In this document: positions 12,733 through 21,824 of the stretch, piece after piece
Layout: the number at the start of each line of letters is the position of its first letter
How positions within the stretch are numbered: the stretch's first letter is position 1
Source of the DNA: Pardosa pseudoannulata
Taxonomy: Eukaryota > Arthropoda > Arachnida > Araneae > Lycosidae
Assembly (NCBI GenBank): GCA_032207245.1
Contig: CM063504.1
Coordinates: forward strand, 86,955,575 to 87,019,574
Reading direction: 5' to 3'
DNA: 64,000 bases
Position numbers and translations under genes: made by a program
The notes under the pieces: model-generated
The model's database searches: none
Seen by the model: the letters and a program-made list of their open reading frames with translations, nothing else
What the model was told of the DNA's origin: nothing

Positions 12733-14295
12733 ATTCTAAGACATGTAAATGCATGTTCCTGAGAGGTGTCTATGAGGGAAAACAAACAATTTAAAATAGT
12801 TTTGTTTCTATTTTATGAATAAAAAAAATACTCACTAAATTTAGAGAAGGGCCATGCTTTAAAAGGAATGTCATCTGTAAAGCTAACACTTTTTGATTGC
12901 TGCAAGTCAGAAAGCTCAGATATTGCACTGATTTTTGAAGCAGTTTTAAGTATTTTTTGAACTATTGATTCCTGGGAAAAAATAAATTGAATTAATGAAT
13001 CAAGGAAATATATATATATATATTGTTATTAATTTAGTTTATCTGCAAAAAATTGTAAAAAAATAAAAATAAAATATAATAATTTGCTATACTTTAAAAG
13101 CAATATTTACCATGTTTTCTATTTTTCTATGCAATTCCGAAACTAAACTTTCTAAGTTAGCAAAAACTTCAGGAGAATATTCTGCTATTAAATGTTCCTC
13201 AGTTTCCATATCTCTATTATTATTACTGCTATAAATTTAAAAAAAATGAAAGTTAATAAACTACTTTAAAAATTTATTATTACTTAAACATTAATTTCAC
13301 TTAAATGAATAATAACAACCAAATTTATATCACTAAAATAAATAAAAATGACAGATTAATTATCATAAATTTATTTTAACATTCAACAAGTTTATCATTC
13401 GAGTTTTGTCATAACTCATTATGAATACTGATTTTTAAGTAAATAGCAACAAACTATTCACAATATGTTAGCTAAATAGCTTAAATTTTAAAATAAGTGA
13501 AACTCTTGGTGAAGTTTGAACAAGAATATCAAATAATTACTAGAATGTAATAAAAAATGCATAGTAGGTGCAACAGGGTGCTCCTTTGAATAAAAGAAAA
13601 AGGTGCATACGTTTCAAACACAATTTATAAATGAACTTGAAAACAAAAAAAGTTTGATGAGGGATTTCTGAATTTGATATTCATACTTGTATAAATATAT
13701 ATATTTATATACACCTTTTCTATACACATATATATGCATGTGTAATTCTAAATAGGATATTTTACATAAAATTTTTTTTTCTCTGATGCATCTGGCAGTA
13801 CATAATATCTTCTATGGCTGCAAAGCAGTTACTCATTTCTATCACCGATGTAACAAGTGTAACTTAAGATTCCTACTGACGCTAGTAATATTGTCCCCTC
13901 TGCGCTATGTAATTTAAAAGCAGTGACCAAGTAGAAGGCCCCCAAACTTGGCCTGCAACCTCCAGAGATATTGTAATAATAACATAAAACCTAACTGTTA
14001 TTTTAAACAAAACTGTAACGCTAAAATATAAATAACAGATCATGCCCAGCTTCCATAATATCAGAAAATCAAATATATGATGTTCCAAAATTTTACTCAT
14101 ATAGAAAAATACTGGCAATACAAGTATATAAATAGATAAATACAGCAAATGAGTTTACTTTTCTTTCTCTTTCCAAATTTTTAAGATAATTAAATGGGTG
14201 TCTAATAATATACTCCTCCACTTCTGAACGGCGTTATACATATCGACACATGAATCATATATTATGCGTTTATTCCCAGTTAAATTTTTAGTCAT
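10075..14295 (-). CDS. CINP: Cyclin-dependent kinase 2-interacting protein (CINP), four exons
   Basis: Minus-strand coding exons: 14295-14159 (start ATG), 13228-13111, 12971-12836 and 10286-10075 (stop TAG). Junction phases are 2, 0 and 1, every intron is GT..AG, and the joined frame is open for 200 residues (human CINP is 212). The similarity I recognise runs through the middle and C-terminal parts: a helical segment (YSPEVFANLESLVSEL), the tryptophan motif DIPFKAWPFSKF matching the vertebrate FHTWPTTHF region, then FKEELSVKSSISKEI, and a final LLDGIICELEL matching the LESMLLE region. In other animals CINP binds CDK2 and ATRIP in replication and checkpoint control, and is part of the SPATA5-SPATA5L1-C1orf109 complex for 60S ribosome maturation. 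The N-terminal 46 residues are poorly conserved. It is divergently arranged with the C2H2 gene 1,026 bp away. Confidence 0.85.
10678..10738. mobile_element. Short TTAA-flanked hairpin (piggyBac-like MITE) in CINP intron 3
   Basis: TTAA lies at both edges. The arms are CCCTTTATGATGCATACCT and, from the other side, CCCTTTAGGATGCATACCT (18 of 19 matching), around a 15-nt centre. The whole unit is only 61 bp. Termini and target site match the 1565 and 42448 elements in type. Confidence 0.55.
11845..11902. repeat. Inverted-repeat hairpin in CINP intron 3
   Basis: The left arm (11845-11872) contains TTAAAAGTTTCTTCCATT and the right arm (11878-11902) contains AATGGAAGAAACTTTTAA. The arms pair over about 25 bp with one 3-nt bulge and a 5-nt loop. 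No flanking target duplication is evident. Confidence 0.6.
12019..12616. mobile_element. hAT-like non-autonomous element, copy A
   Basis: The left end is CAGGGTATCTGCC and the right end, read inward, is CATGGTTTCCGCG; the two ends match as degenerate terminal inverted repeats of the form CAGGGTwTCyGCs. Inside are several copies of a CATGACTTT / CCATGACTTTCC motif. A second copy in inverse orientation lies at 18403-19186, sharing both ends and most of the interior. The 8 bases on each side (CTTTTCCA and TTTCTACA) match only partly, so the target duplication is not clear. No coding capacity. It sits in CINP intron 3. Confidence 0.6.
12681..12728. repeat. (AT)n microsatellite
   Basis: About 24 uninterrupted AT units in CINP intron 3, 108 bp from exon 3 on the genomic map. 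A minus-strand ORF crossing it is an Ile-Tyr repeat artefact. Confidence 0.95.
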
Positions 14296-15321
14296 TATTA
14301 ATAAAATAGTTTTGAATTTACAACATAAACAAAATCAAACATTGTTTTGAAAAATATTCCAGAAATTCGTTGCCAATTATTCCCGAGAAATATCTAAGTA
14401 CTTGAGCTTGTTTAGGGCACCTTGACTATCGAGCATATTCAGCCTGCCTTTCTCCATCACTGATCGCTGAGCCCATAGGGCTTAGTCTATGGCTGAGCCC
14501 ATAGACTAAGAAAGTAATGGTAATAGAAGACTGGATTTGTAGTAATGGTAATAGAATATAAACTAATACAATATTGTTTATTTAAAGAATTTGATGGGTT
14601 TTGTATATAACTTTAAACTACATTAGTACAACTGAAATTAAATAAATGAAAATGTTATATTCTTTTGCTAAAGAACAGAGGCGGAAATGAGCAACGAGCA
14701 CTAGAGTAAATGGTGAGTGGAGCATTAACTTCTAGGTTCTTGTCCTCCGTGAAGAACTACATTTGACTGAGTTGATACTGGGTTAAAACTGTTTACACGA
14801 ATCAAGTAGTATTTTCAAATGTACTCGTGTAATCGCGGTTTACTATTCACGGTTCAATACAAGCTTCTAGAAACTTAGGAATTCCTCTGCTCATTTTTCC
14901 CATTCATGTGACGTTTTACGTGATGACAATGAACTTTAACCTGTTATCAAAAGGACCACGTGAAGGTTATACAAGCGTCTAGAGCCAACACCTTTAGGAG
15001 GTGCTGCTAGAGCTCACTGGCTCTTTTTGCTCAGGGGCTATTGCGCACTCTACCCGCGTAGCAAATTTTGCTCCTCGAATATTGTGCACTACCTTTCCGC
15101 AGCGTTGTAATGCGCATAATTCTACGCGCCAAACATTTCAGCAAAAGTTGCCGGTGAGGCCCTAGACAACACCTCCTGTTGCCCTAGACGCTTGTTACTC
15201 GTCACGTGACCTGTGCACGTGACTTTGTTGATACCAGTATGCCCGAAACAGATCTATGAACACGTGTGTAAACAAGCGTGAGTGCTTATGCTTGTTCGGC
15301 TTTTGAGTCCGTTCTTTCGTC
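14296..15321. promoter_or_regulatory. Divergent promoter region between CINP and the C2H2/FAR1 gene
   Basis: The 1,026 bp between two start codons that point apart should hold both promoters. The part from about 14880 to 15320 is much richer in G+C and CpG than its surroundings. CACGTG E-boxes lie at 14957-14962, 15203-15208, 15216-15221 and 15261-15266, and an ACGTGA/TGACGT-type site lies near 14910-14926. Closer to CINP is a 12-bp perfect hairpin (CTTAGTCTATGG at 14481-14492, its complement at 14499-14510) overlapping two direct copies of CTGAGCCCATAG. Start sites are not visible from sequence alone. Confidence 0.5.
14955..15211. repeat. Large imperfect fold-back with E-boxes at both outer ends
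   Basis: The left arm, from 14955, reads CACGTGA, then ACAAGCGTCTAG, AACA, GGAGGTG and CTAG; the right arm, read inward from 15211, gives CACGTGA, ACAAGCGTCTAG, AACA, GGAGGTG and CTAG in the same order with small gaps. Pairing continues inward through GCTCACTGG / CCTCACCGG and TTTTGCT / CTTTTGCT, so the arms are about 85 bp each around a GC-rich centre. It could be a fold-back transposon that now serves as promoter DNA, or a palindromic regulatory module. No flanking target duplication was found. Confidence 0.6.
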
Positions 15322-16737
15322 ATGTCTGATGAAAATAAAGTAAAAAGTTCCTTCTCAGGGACAAATTCAAATATTAACAATATTCAGTTAAAAGAAACAA
15401 CATCCCATAATAAATTTCTTTGCTCTTTTTGTAGAAAATCATTTTCGAAAAAAATTGATTTGCTGCGCCATGTGAGTACTGATCACACAATTGAATCAAT
15501 GCAACTAAGAGAAATCGAAAAAAATGAAGGAAAAGATACAATCAAAAAATTTACTTGTTCTTTTTGCTGCAAACCATTTGCATCAAAGTTTAATTTGATG
15601 CGACATGTTAAAACTCTTCATTCAAATGAATCAATTCCACCAGTAAAAGTTGCTCTTTCAGGAAATTTTTCATGTAAGTTTTGTAACAAATTATTTACGA
15701 AAAAATCTAGTTTGTCGCGACATACGAAGAATCATCACTCAAATGAATCAATCAATAATAATGAAGTTACTTGTACCTTCAACAAATGTCCTTTGTGCAA
15801 AGAAATTTTTAATAGTAACGAAACGTCAAATCACTTTGAAAATATTCATGGCATTAAATTGGAGAAATCAGTTCTAAAATTTAAATCTTTTGAATATTTT
15901 ACTGCATGGAAAAATGAAATTGAGCAGGAAACAAAGTCAAAATTTGTCAAGTATGGCAATGAAAATATTCGAAAAAATGGCAGTTCAAATTTTTATTTTA
16001 GATGCCATCGATCTGGGTATTTCAAATCCCGCAGTGTTGGTTTAAGACATTTAAAATTGTCTGGGTCTTGTAAAATAGATGCATATTGCCCTGCGTCGCT
16101 AAAATTAATAAAATCGAAAGAAGGAGAATGCACTGCTTACTTTCAATCAACACACATAGGACATAGCAATGACTTGAAATATCTTAGTCTCACGTATGAG
16201 GAAAGGCAATTCTTAGCAGCTAAAATTGCTTTAAAAATACCATTTGATGACATTTTAGAAAGTATTCGAACATCTTTAAGTAGTGACATTCAAAGGTTAC
16301 ACTTATTAACTCGAAAAGACCTACATAACATTGTAAGCAGTTTTAATTTGTCAGCAAATAAAACTAAACACACAAATGCTGGGGATCCCAATTCTAATGA
16401 ATCTCAAATAAACGATATTCAAGAACCAGTAATAATTGATGAAAGAGATCCGGAATCTGAAGTTATGTTAAAAGAATTAAGCAAAGAAAATTCTTTACAG
16501 AATCTTCAAGTTCATGAGGAGGAACGAAAACATCTTATAGAGAGCTATACAAATTTAATAAAATCACTTGAAGTACCTGAGCAATATGCTTTAATGAAAC
16601 AAAATCTGGAATCTCTAGTTTTAAAATTAAAGACAGTGAAGACATCTAAAACATTTCCTAAAGCTGCTAAAACTCTTGGAAATACTAATACCACTAAAAA
16701 TGATAGATTTGTCAAAAACGGAAAAAAAGTTCCATAG
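15322..16737 (+). CDS. Intronless C2H2 zinc-finger protein with FAR1/MULE-like domain
   Basis: One uninterrupted 471-residue frame from ATG at 15322 to TAG. Three classical C2H2 fingers: C34/C37/H50/H55, C79/C82/H95/H100 and C118/C121/H134/H139, then a weaker fourth at C156/C159/H171/H176. Residues ~188-340 look like the FAR1/WRKY-GCM1-type DNA-binding region of Mutator-like transposases: cysteines at 228, 250 and 256, then H278 and H281 in STHIGHSN, followed by a helical stretch (LTYEERQFLAAKIA). Residues ~380-440 are predicted helical or coiled coil. No DDE catalytic domain or SWIM finger follows. I infer a nuclear DNA-binding protein descended from a MULE or similar transposase; a young non-autonomous transposon copy is the alternative. 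The start is the first ATG after a GC-rich, E-box-bearing region. The 3' UTR is interrupted 33 bp past the stop by a hAT-like element. Confidence 0.75.
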   Translation: MSDENKVKSSFSGTNSNINNIQLKETTSHNKFLCSFCRKSFSKKIDLLRHVSTDHTIESMQLREIEKNEGKDTIKKFTCSFCCKPFASKFNLMRHVKTLHSNESIPPVKVALSGNFSCKFCNKLFTKKSSLSRHTKNHHSNESINNNEVTCTFNKCPLCKEIFNSNETSNHFENIHGIKLEKSVLKFKSFEYFTAWKNEIEQETKSKFVKYGNENIRKNGSSNFYFRCHRSGYFKSRSVGLRHLKLSGSCKIDAYCPASLKLIKSKEGECTAYFQSTHIGHSNDLKYLSLTYEERQFLAAKIALKIPFDDILESIRTSLSSDIQRLHLLTRKDLHNIVSSFNLSANKTKHTNAGDPNSNESQINDIQEPVIIDERDPESEVMLKELSKENSLQNLQVHEEERKHLIESYTNLIKSLEVPEQYALMKQNLESLVLKLKTVKTSKTFPKAAKTLGNTNTTKNDRFVKNGKKVP

Positions 16738-16770
16738 AGAAAGTATTGCTCATAAAGTATTTACTGAGGA

Positions 16771-17071
16771 CAAGGCCGTAGGCTTGGGGAGGGATTTGGG
16801 AGACTGGTCCCTCCCCCCCCCAAAATTTTGAAAGACTATTTTGTAGATGGCAGTGTTCCACGACTGTGTGTGTATGTGCTATCTGCCTAGTTGTTTATGA
16901 ACATGGACAGTTATTTTTAAAAAAAAGAAACACTGAGACCACAAAAGTCTTGCTGGGCCGCTGGCCGGAAATACAGTGCTTTCCCTTTCATTAATTAAAG
17001 TATCATTCACAGACAAAAGATATCTTTCTTCCTTGGTCCCCCTCCGAAAATAATTTCTGGCTATAGCCCTG
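16771..17071. mobile_element. hAT-like MITE in the 3' UTR region of the C2H2 gene
   Basis: The ends are CAAGGCCGTAGGC and, inward from the right, CAGGGCTATAGCC. Both are flanked by an exact 8-bp duplication, ACTGAGGA, at 16763-16770 and 17072-17079. Eight-base duplications with CA..TG ends are typical of hAT elements. The 301-bp interior is non-coding, with C-rich and G-rich strings near the two ends. The element at 27648 has related termini. Confidence 0.75.
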
Positions 17072-17425
17072 ACTGAGGATAATGTGGCACTATCTCTAGT
17101 AATGAATCACCGCAATACAAATTTCTCTGAAATTGCTCATTTTGGAGTATTGCTCTATTTAAAACTAATTTTGAACAATTTGAATGCATTAATTTTCAAT
17201 GTCCCAAATGTCCTAATTTAATTCATAACTTTAAATAACCAAATCTCTATTTAATTACTCTTCACCTAAACAATTAGATATATACAGGACAAGTTACTTT
17301 CAATGTACACTACTACATCTAAATTTTTACAGAGGAAACTTTTTAATGAATAAGACAGAAACTCAAAATGGATTTTTAAAGTAAAAAGCTAATGTATTAA
17401 TTTAAAAAAAAACTCAGCCTCTAAC

Positions 17426-18001
17426 ACATACTCCCCCTATTATAATTTTGATATCTCCAGCCAGGAGAGTTGTCCTTAGGCTAGAAGGTTCCATTAATGA
17501 GAGCTGTTTCCTCTAAATTCTAATCTTGCCATCTATATTATGAAACAGGAAATGAGATTCAATCACCCAAGCTACTTTTTCCAGTTCTGAAACGACCAAT
17601 TTTATCATCCCTGGGCCCATGACAAATATCATCGTATTTTTCTATGATAGTAAAAGCACTTTTAATAGTGTTGCTAAAATGAATCTTTTATAAAGTTAAT
17701 TTTGCATGTTGAGATCTTTTATGATGCACCTGCATTGTATTCAGCTATAATTTGTTAAATTGATGCCCTTCTCTTACTGTGACTATATGTTACTCTCTTT
17801 TCACCTCTCTTGTTTCCTAGCCGTATATGACCTGAATTGTCTTTATCAACTTTTTTAATTGTCATTTTCTTAATATCTGAGGTACTGTTGGGTAAGTAAA
17901 TTCTAAAAGATTCAATCACCCAAGCTACTTTTTCCAGTTCTGAAACGACCAATTTTATCATCCCTGGGCTCATGACAAGTATCATCCTATTTTTCTATGA
18001 T
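17426..18001 (-). repeat. 93-bp direct repeat pair in a possible retroelement remnant
   Basis: The segments 17556-17648 and 17909-18001 are direct repeats of 93 bp differing at about three positions. Both begin GATTCAATCACCCAAGC. On the minus strand, a purine-rich GGGGGAGTATG immediately precedes TGTTAGAGGCTGAG near 17412-17440, which resembles a polypurine tract abutting the start of an LTR. The minus-strand frame across the second repeat is open for 76 residues but I recognise no domain. The retroelement reading is tentative; the duplication is plain. Confidence 0.45.
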
Positions 18002-18402
18002 TTCTAATCTTGTTTCATAGATTGCTAGCCTCAGCTTTTATTGCATCAATAAATTATCCCTTATTCATAGTTGCTTAATGTTTTGTCTCACTACTTGGGT
18101 ATTAGATTCTATGATAGCTAAGTTTTCTGAAGCTGAACATTCCGTATATAAATAACTTAGCATTGTTATGTTACTATATATTGCTGTTAGACTGGTTTAC
18201 TTTCAAATAAGAGATGTCTCTAAATTTCATATTATTATACATATGTATTAAGAAATTTCTGTAATCTGTCATAGCCCTGGTCTGGACAGTGACAGTTAAT
18301 CAAAAATTTTACTGTATGTTAACTGAAAAAAAAATGTATATTGAAGGCACAAAAATAAAATTGGAAACAGTTAAATATTTCATTACCAATTATAAAAATG
18401 TG

Positions 18403-19186
18403 CATTGTTTCCGCGCACCTGGAAAGTCATGGATTTAGACAATGGATTAATTTTGTCATGGAAAGTCTTGATTTTTCAAGGAAAATGAGTAAAAGTCATG
18501 GATCCGCTAACTACCGATTAAAAAAAATGCATTGAATTGTTTAATTCTATTTTTACTTGCCATTTGACTAAGTTACTGAGTTTGGTATTTATGTATTATC
18601 CTATTGACCCTATTTCCAAGTAAAATTTATTCACTAAGGAAACTCAAAGCAAGAAAGCTTAATAAGTGGGTAAATGCATATTATTCTGGTTTTTTTTTTT
18701 TTTCTTAAATTGTAGATTAAAATTTTATTAATATAATAATTATTTTTTAATAAAAATTAGTTAAGGTTTTTGCACAAAATATAAGTTTATCTCTAGGGAT
18801 ATTATATATAAACATTATAGGGTTATATTTGGCTATTATTCATGGTCACCTAGATAATACCAAAGTACCCTGAATTCAAATTGGAAACATTTTGATTGAA
18901 AAATTGCTATAAAAATATAAATATGATTAAACTTAGGTATGTAGATACAACAATTTATTTTTATGTATCTGAGTTTATTAACACTTATAAAGTAAGTTTG
19001 TAGTTTTTTTTATAATAAAAGTCTTGTAATTTCTCTAAAAGCATATATTTTATTTGTATGTACATCAGAAGTTTTATTCATATATACTTTAACGAAAGCT
19101 TTTTAGTCATGGAAAATGATCTGCTAAATCAGGGAAAGTCATGAAAAGTTATGGATTTGAAAAATTTTATTTTGGCAAATACCCTG
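18403..19186. mobile_element. hAT-like non-autonomous element, copy B (inverse of copy A)
   Basis: It begins CATTGTTTCCGCG and ends with CAGGGTATTTGCC read inward from the right. Most of its length matches copy A (12019-12616) in reverse: blocks such as AGTCATGGATTTAGACAATG and CTAAAAGCATATATTTTATT are shared. Copy B is ~190 bp longer, the extra DNA lying around 18820-18990. The two copies form inverted repeats ~5.8 kb apart around the CINP 5' half and the C2H2 gene. No clean 8-bp target duplication. Confidence 0.6.
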
Positions 19187-19805
19187 AATGTATAATATAG
19201 CTTATAAAGAGACATTCTGAATTGTTTCAAGTGTCTGGCATATGTTGACTTTTAAATGTTAAAAATTTCCATTACTTCAGAATAATGTCAAAGATAAGAA
19301 TTATAAACTCAGCATCGTTCCTCTGTACTAACGTTCATAATTCAAATTACATCAAATAAAAAAATTCGCTGAGAATCTTTTCAAAAAGGGAGAACAGCCT
19401 TAAAAATAAGACAGAGAAATCCAACATCAGTGACTTAAAATATTGCATTCCTGTCAATATGTATTATTATCACAGTTCAGGTGTAGATATATTAATCACA
19501 ATTCAGAATTGTAATTTTCAAAAGCTAGAACTGAATTATTTTCCTGTAAATATACTTCTTGAGTGAGAAATAAAAAATGTATTTATTAACAACCATCAGC
19601 CTATTCATTTTAGACCTGTTATTAGAGTTGCATGCAATTTTTGCTGACAATGAATCATGCTAAATAAAACATATGCTAATAATAAATTTATTCATGGTAT
19701 AGCAGGAAAACAATGTCCATAAAATATTTCTTTATTTATAATTACTCTCTTCCACTTATAAATTAAATTATTGTATCATTACTTTAAATGTTTATTGCAG
19801 TAAGA

Positions 19806-20614
19806 CAGGGTTGGTCATTTTACCAGCAAAAAGGTATTTTTACCAGTACAGTGGCAAAAACTGGTGAAAAACAGCAAAAATCAAAATTTATATAAATAAA
19901 TTTAGTGATACAGGTTATATGAAAAAGAATCTTAACAATAAATAAAATGTTTTCTTAGTAAAAATAAACAATTATTTTTACTAAGAAATAATGTTTTTAT
20001 TATTTAAATGAATAAACAAAAAATATATTCTTATTTTTTATTTTATTTTTGCACTACTCATCTTCCTCTGCTAAAAGATTTTCATGCACCTGTTCTATCC
20101 TGCGTTAAGCAAGTGTTGATCCTCCCTCAAGTGTAATTTTTTGTATTATATAAAAAAAATAAAATTTAAATAAGAATTTTAAAACTCCACTTATTTGAGC
20201 ATAATATATTAATATATATATATATATATATATTTACTTATCACTATTGCTTATATTTTGCATTTCTGAAATGTTGCATTATGTTAATTGATTAGGTTGA
20301 TATTTTAAAACTGGAAGTGTTTGTTTATAACTTCTATATATTTTGTAATATTGTTAATTGCAACATAAAAATCTGACTACCAATTTGATTTTTTTTTCAA
20401 TTAAAGATTTTTTTTTAATAATGAAATTTATAATTTTGCAAAATTTAAAGTGAGAATATGTATTTACCCTAATGTATTGTAATACTAGTCTGTGACTGTT
20501 AATTTAAGATAGGTAAAAGAACATAAATGCTCATTAATGTGTTAAAACTCTGTCTTTGCCAGGTTGGTTTTTACCATGGTTTATTCCACATGTGGCAAAA
20601 ACTTGCCAACCCTG
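19806..20614. mobile_element. hAT-like non-autonomous element with 8-bp target duplication
   Basis: The left terminus is CAGGGTTGGTCA and the right terminus, read inward, is CAGGGTTGGCAA. The flanks are CAGTAAGA (19798-19805) and CAGTAAGG (20615-20622), matching 7 of 8. Subterminal repeats of TTACCAG/TGGCAAAAAC occur at both ends, as hAT transposases often bind. The 809-bp interior is AT-rich with a (TA)n run near 20213-20231 and no transposase. Confidence 0.75.
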
Positions 20615-20816
20615 CAGTAAGGTACTTAAATTTTTAATAATAAATATATTGCACTATACAATAAAATAATATAAATCCTAATGTTATGAATATTATTACT
20701 CTTTGATGAATTTGGGATTATGGATGAAGCTGTTGAATTTTATAGAATTGTCCTAATCACTACTCTATACAGTAAGTCAAATACAATTGTATAAAATTAA
20801 GTAGAATATTTATATA

Positions 20817-21489
20817 CAGTTGAACTTCGATAACTCGAAGTCCCAGGGGACCCTAAAAATTATTTGACCTATCCGAAGTTTGAGTTATCGAAGTTACCTC
20901 CCATTCCTCTCTACTGGCACTTAAGATGAGTTGACATGGTTTAAATGGTTTGATATGTGCCATGATACTATAGTTGTATGCATTTCAATTTTTTAATAGC
21001 CTATGTAAAACAACAAGAGAAGAATGGAGTCAAAAGTTTTATTAAAACTCACAAAGCTTGGCCTCATTACATATTAATTAGTATACATACCATGTAAATC
21101 TCATTTGAAAAAAAAGCAGTTAGTTTTTGTTGTTTGCATTTTTTAAGGTTGTTGGAATTTACAAAGTCAACTAATTTTTTAACACAGTTAAATAGGGTGT
21201 GGATAATGGAGGGATGGGGGGAAGGGCATTGAAAGAATATGTGATGTAAGTGGTTGCCATTGCAATTCACAGAAGGAACACGTGGGTGGACTGGCATTCG
21301 AAGTTTTGAACTGAATTGTGTTTGTTACCAGGGAAAACTATCACAAAAACTTCGACTTAGAAGATGTTTACTTTGAGTTATCAAGACAGTTTTTTAAAGA
21401 AAAGTGTAGAAATGATTCGGGACTTGATTAAAAGTTCGAGTTAGCGGATTATTCAACTAATAGGAAGTTGAGTTATCGAAGTTTGACTA
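20817..21489. mobile_element. pogo/Tigger-like MITE, TA target duplication
   Basis: The left end is CAGTTGAACTTCGATAACTC and the right end, inward, is TAGTCAAACTTCGATAACTC. Both are flanked by TA (20815-20816 and 21490-21491). The GAACTTCGATAACTCGAA-type end is typical of pogo-clade elements. Internal copies of GAGTTATCGAAG lie near both ends. No transposase remains; the small minus-strand ORF inside has no recognisable domain. Confidence 0.75.
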
Positions 21490-21737
21490 TAGTAGATTAT
21501 GTGTATATAGAGCATGAAGTACATGCTACTTGAAAGACATTCTATGCCAAAAGAGCTACTACTTTTTCTCTTCAGTCTGTTCTATATCTTATTTGTTATC
21601 ATATTTTATGAATGCATGAAAATTTTCACAATAACCTGCTATTCAAAAAAAATGCCCCCTCTCTACATTCTTTCAAAAATCGAGAGGTTTATGATTGCAA
21701 TAACATGATCTTTAAAAAGAAAATAATAATAAAGATA

Positions 21738-21824
21738 ATCTAAATTTTTGGTTTAGCAAATTTTACTTCTTTGCAGTGTACACCACTGCAAAGAAGTAAA
21801 ATTTGCTAAACCAAAAATTTAGAT
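21738..21824. repeat. Perfect 41-bp inverted repeat with 5-nt loop
   Basis: The arms at 21738-21778 and 21784-21824 are exact reverse complements over 41 bp, separated by TACAC. The left arm begins ATCTAAATTTTTGGTTTAGC. The absence of any mismatch in neutral-looking DNA means recent origin or active maintenance. If transcribed it would fold into a long perfect hairpin. Confidence 0.9.

Noticed and set aside
12519..12785. Minus-strand ORF with an Ile-Tyr repeat
   Set aside because: It is the translation of the (AT)n microsatellite plus the hAT-like repeat; no independent coding signal. The same applies to the ORF at 54205-54387.
17755..17985. 76-residue minus-strand ORF (SELEKVAWVIESFRIYL)
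   Set aside because: It crosses one arm of the direct repeat and matches no family I recognise; treated as part of the repeat.
21067..21297. 76-residue minus-strand ORF
   Set aside because: It lies wholly inside the pogo-like MITE and has no domain.
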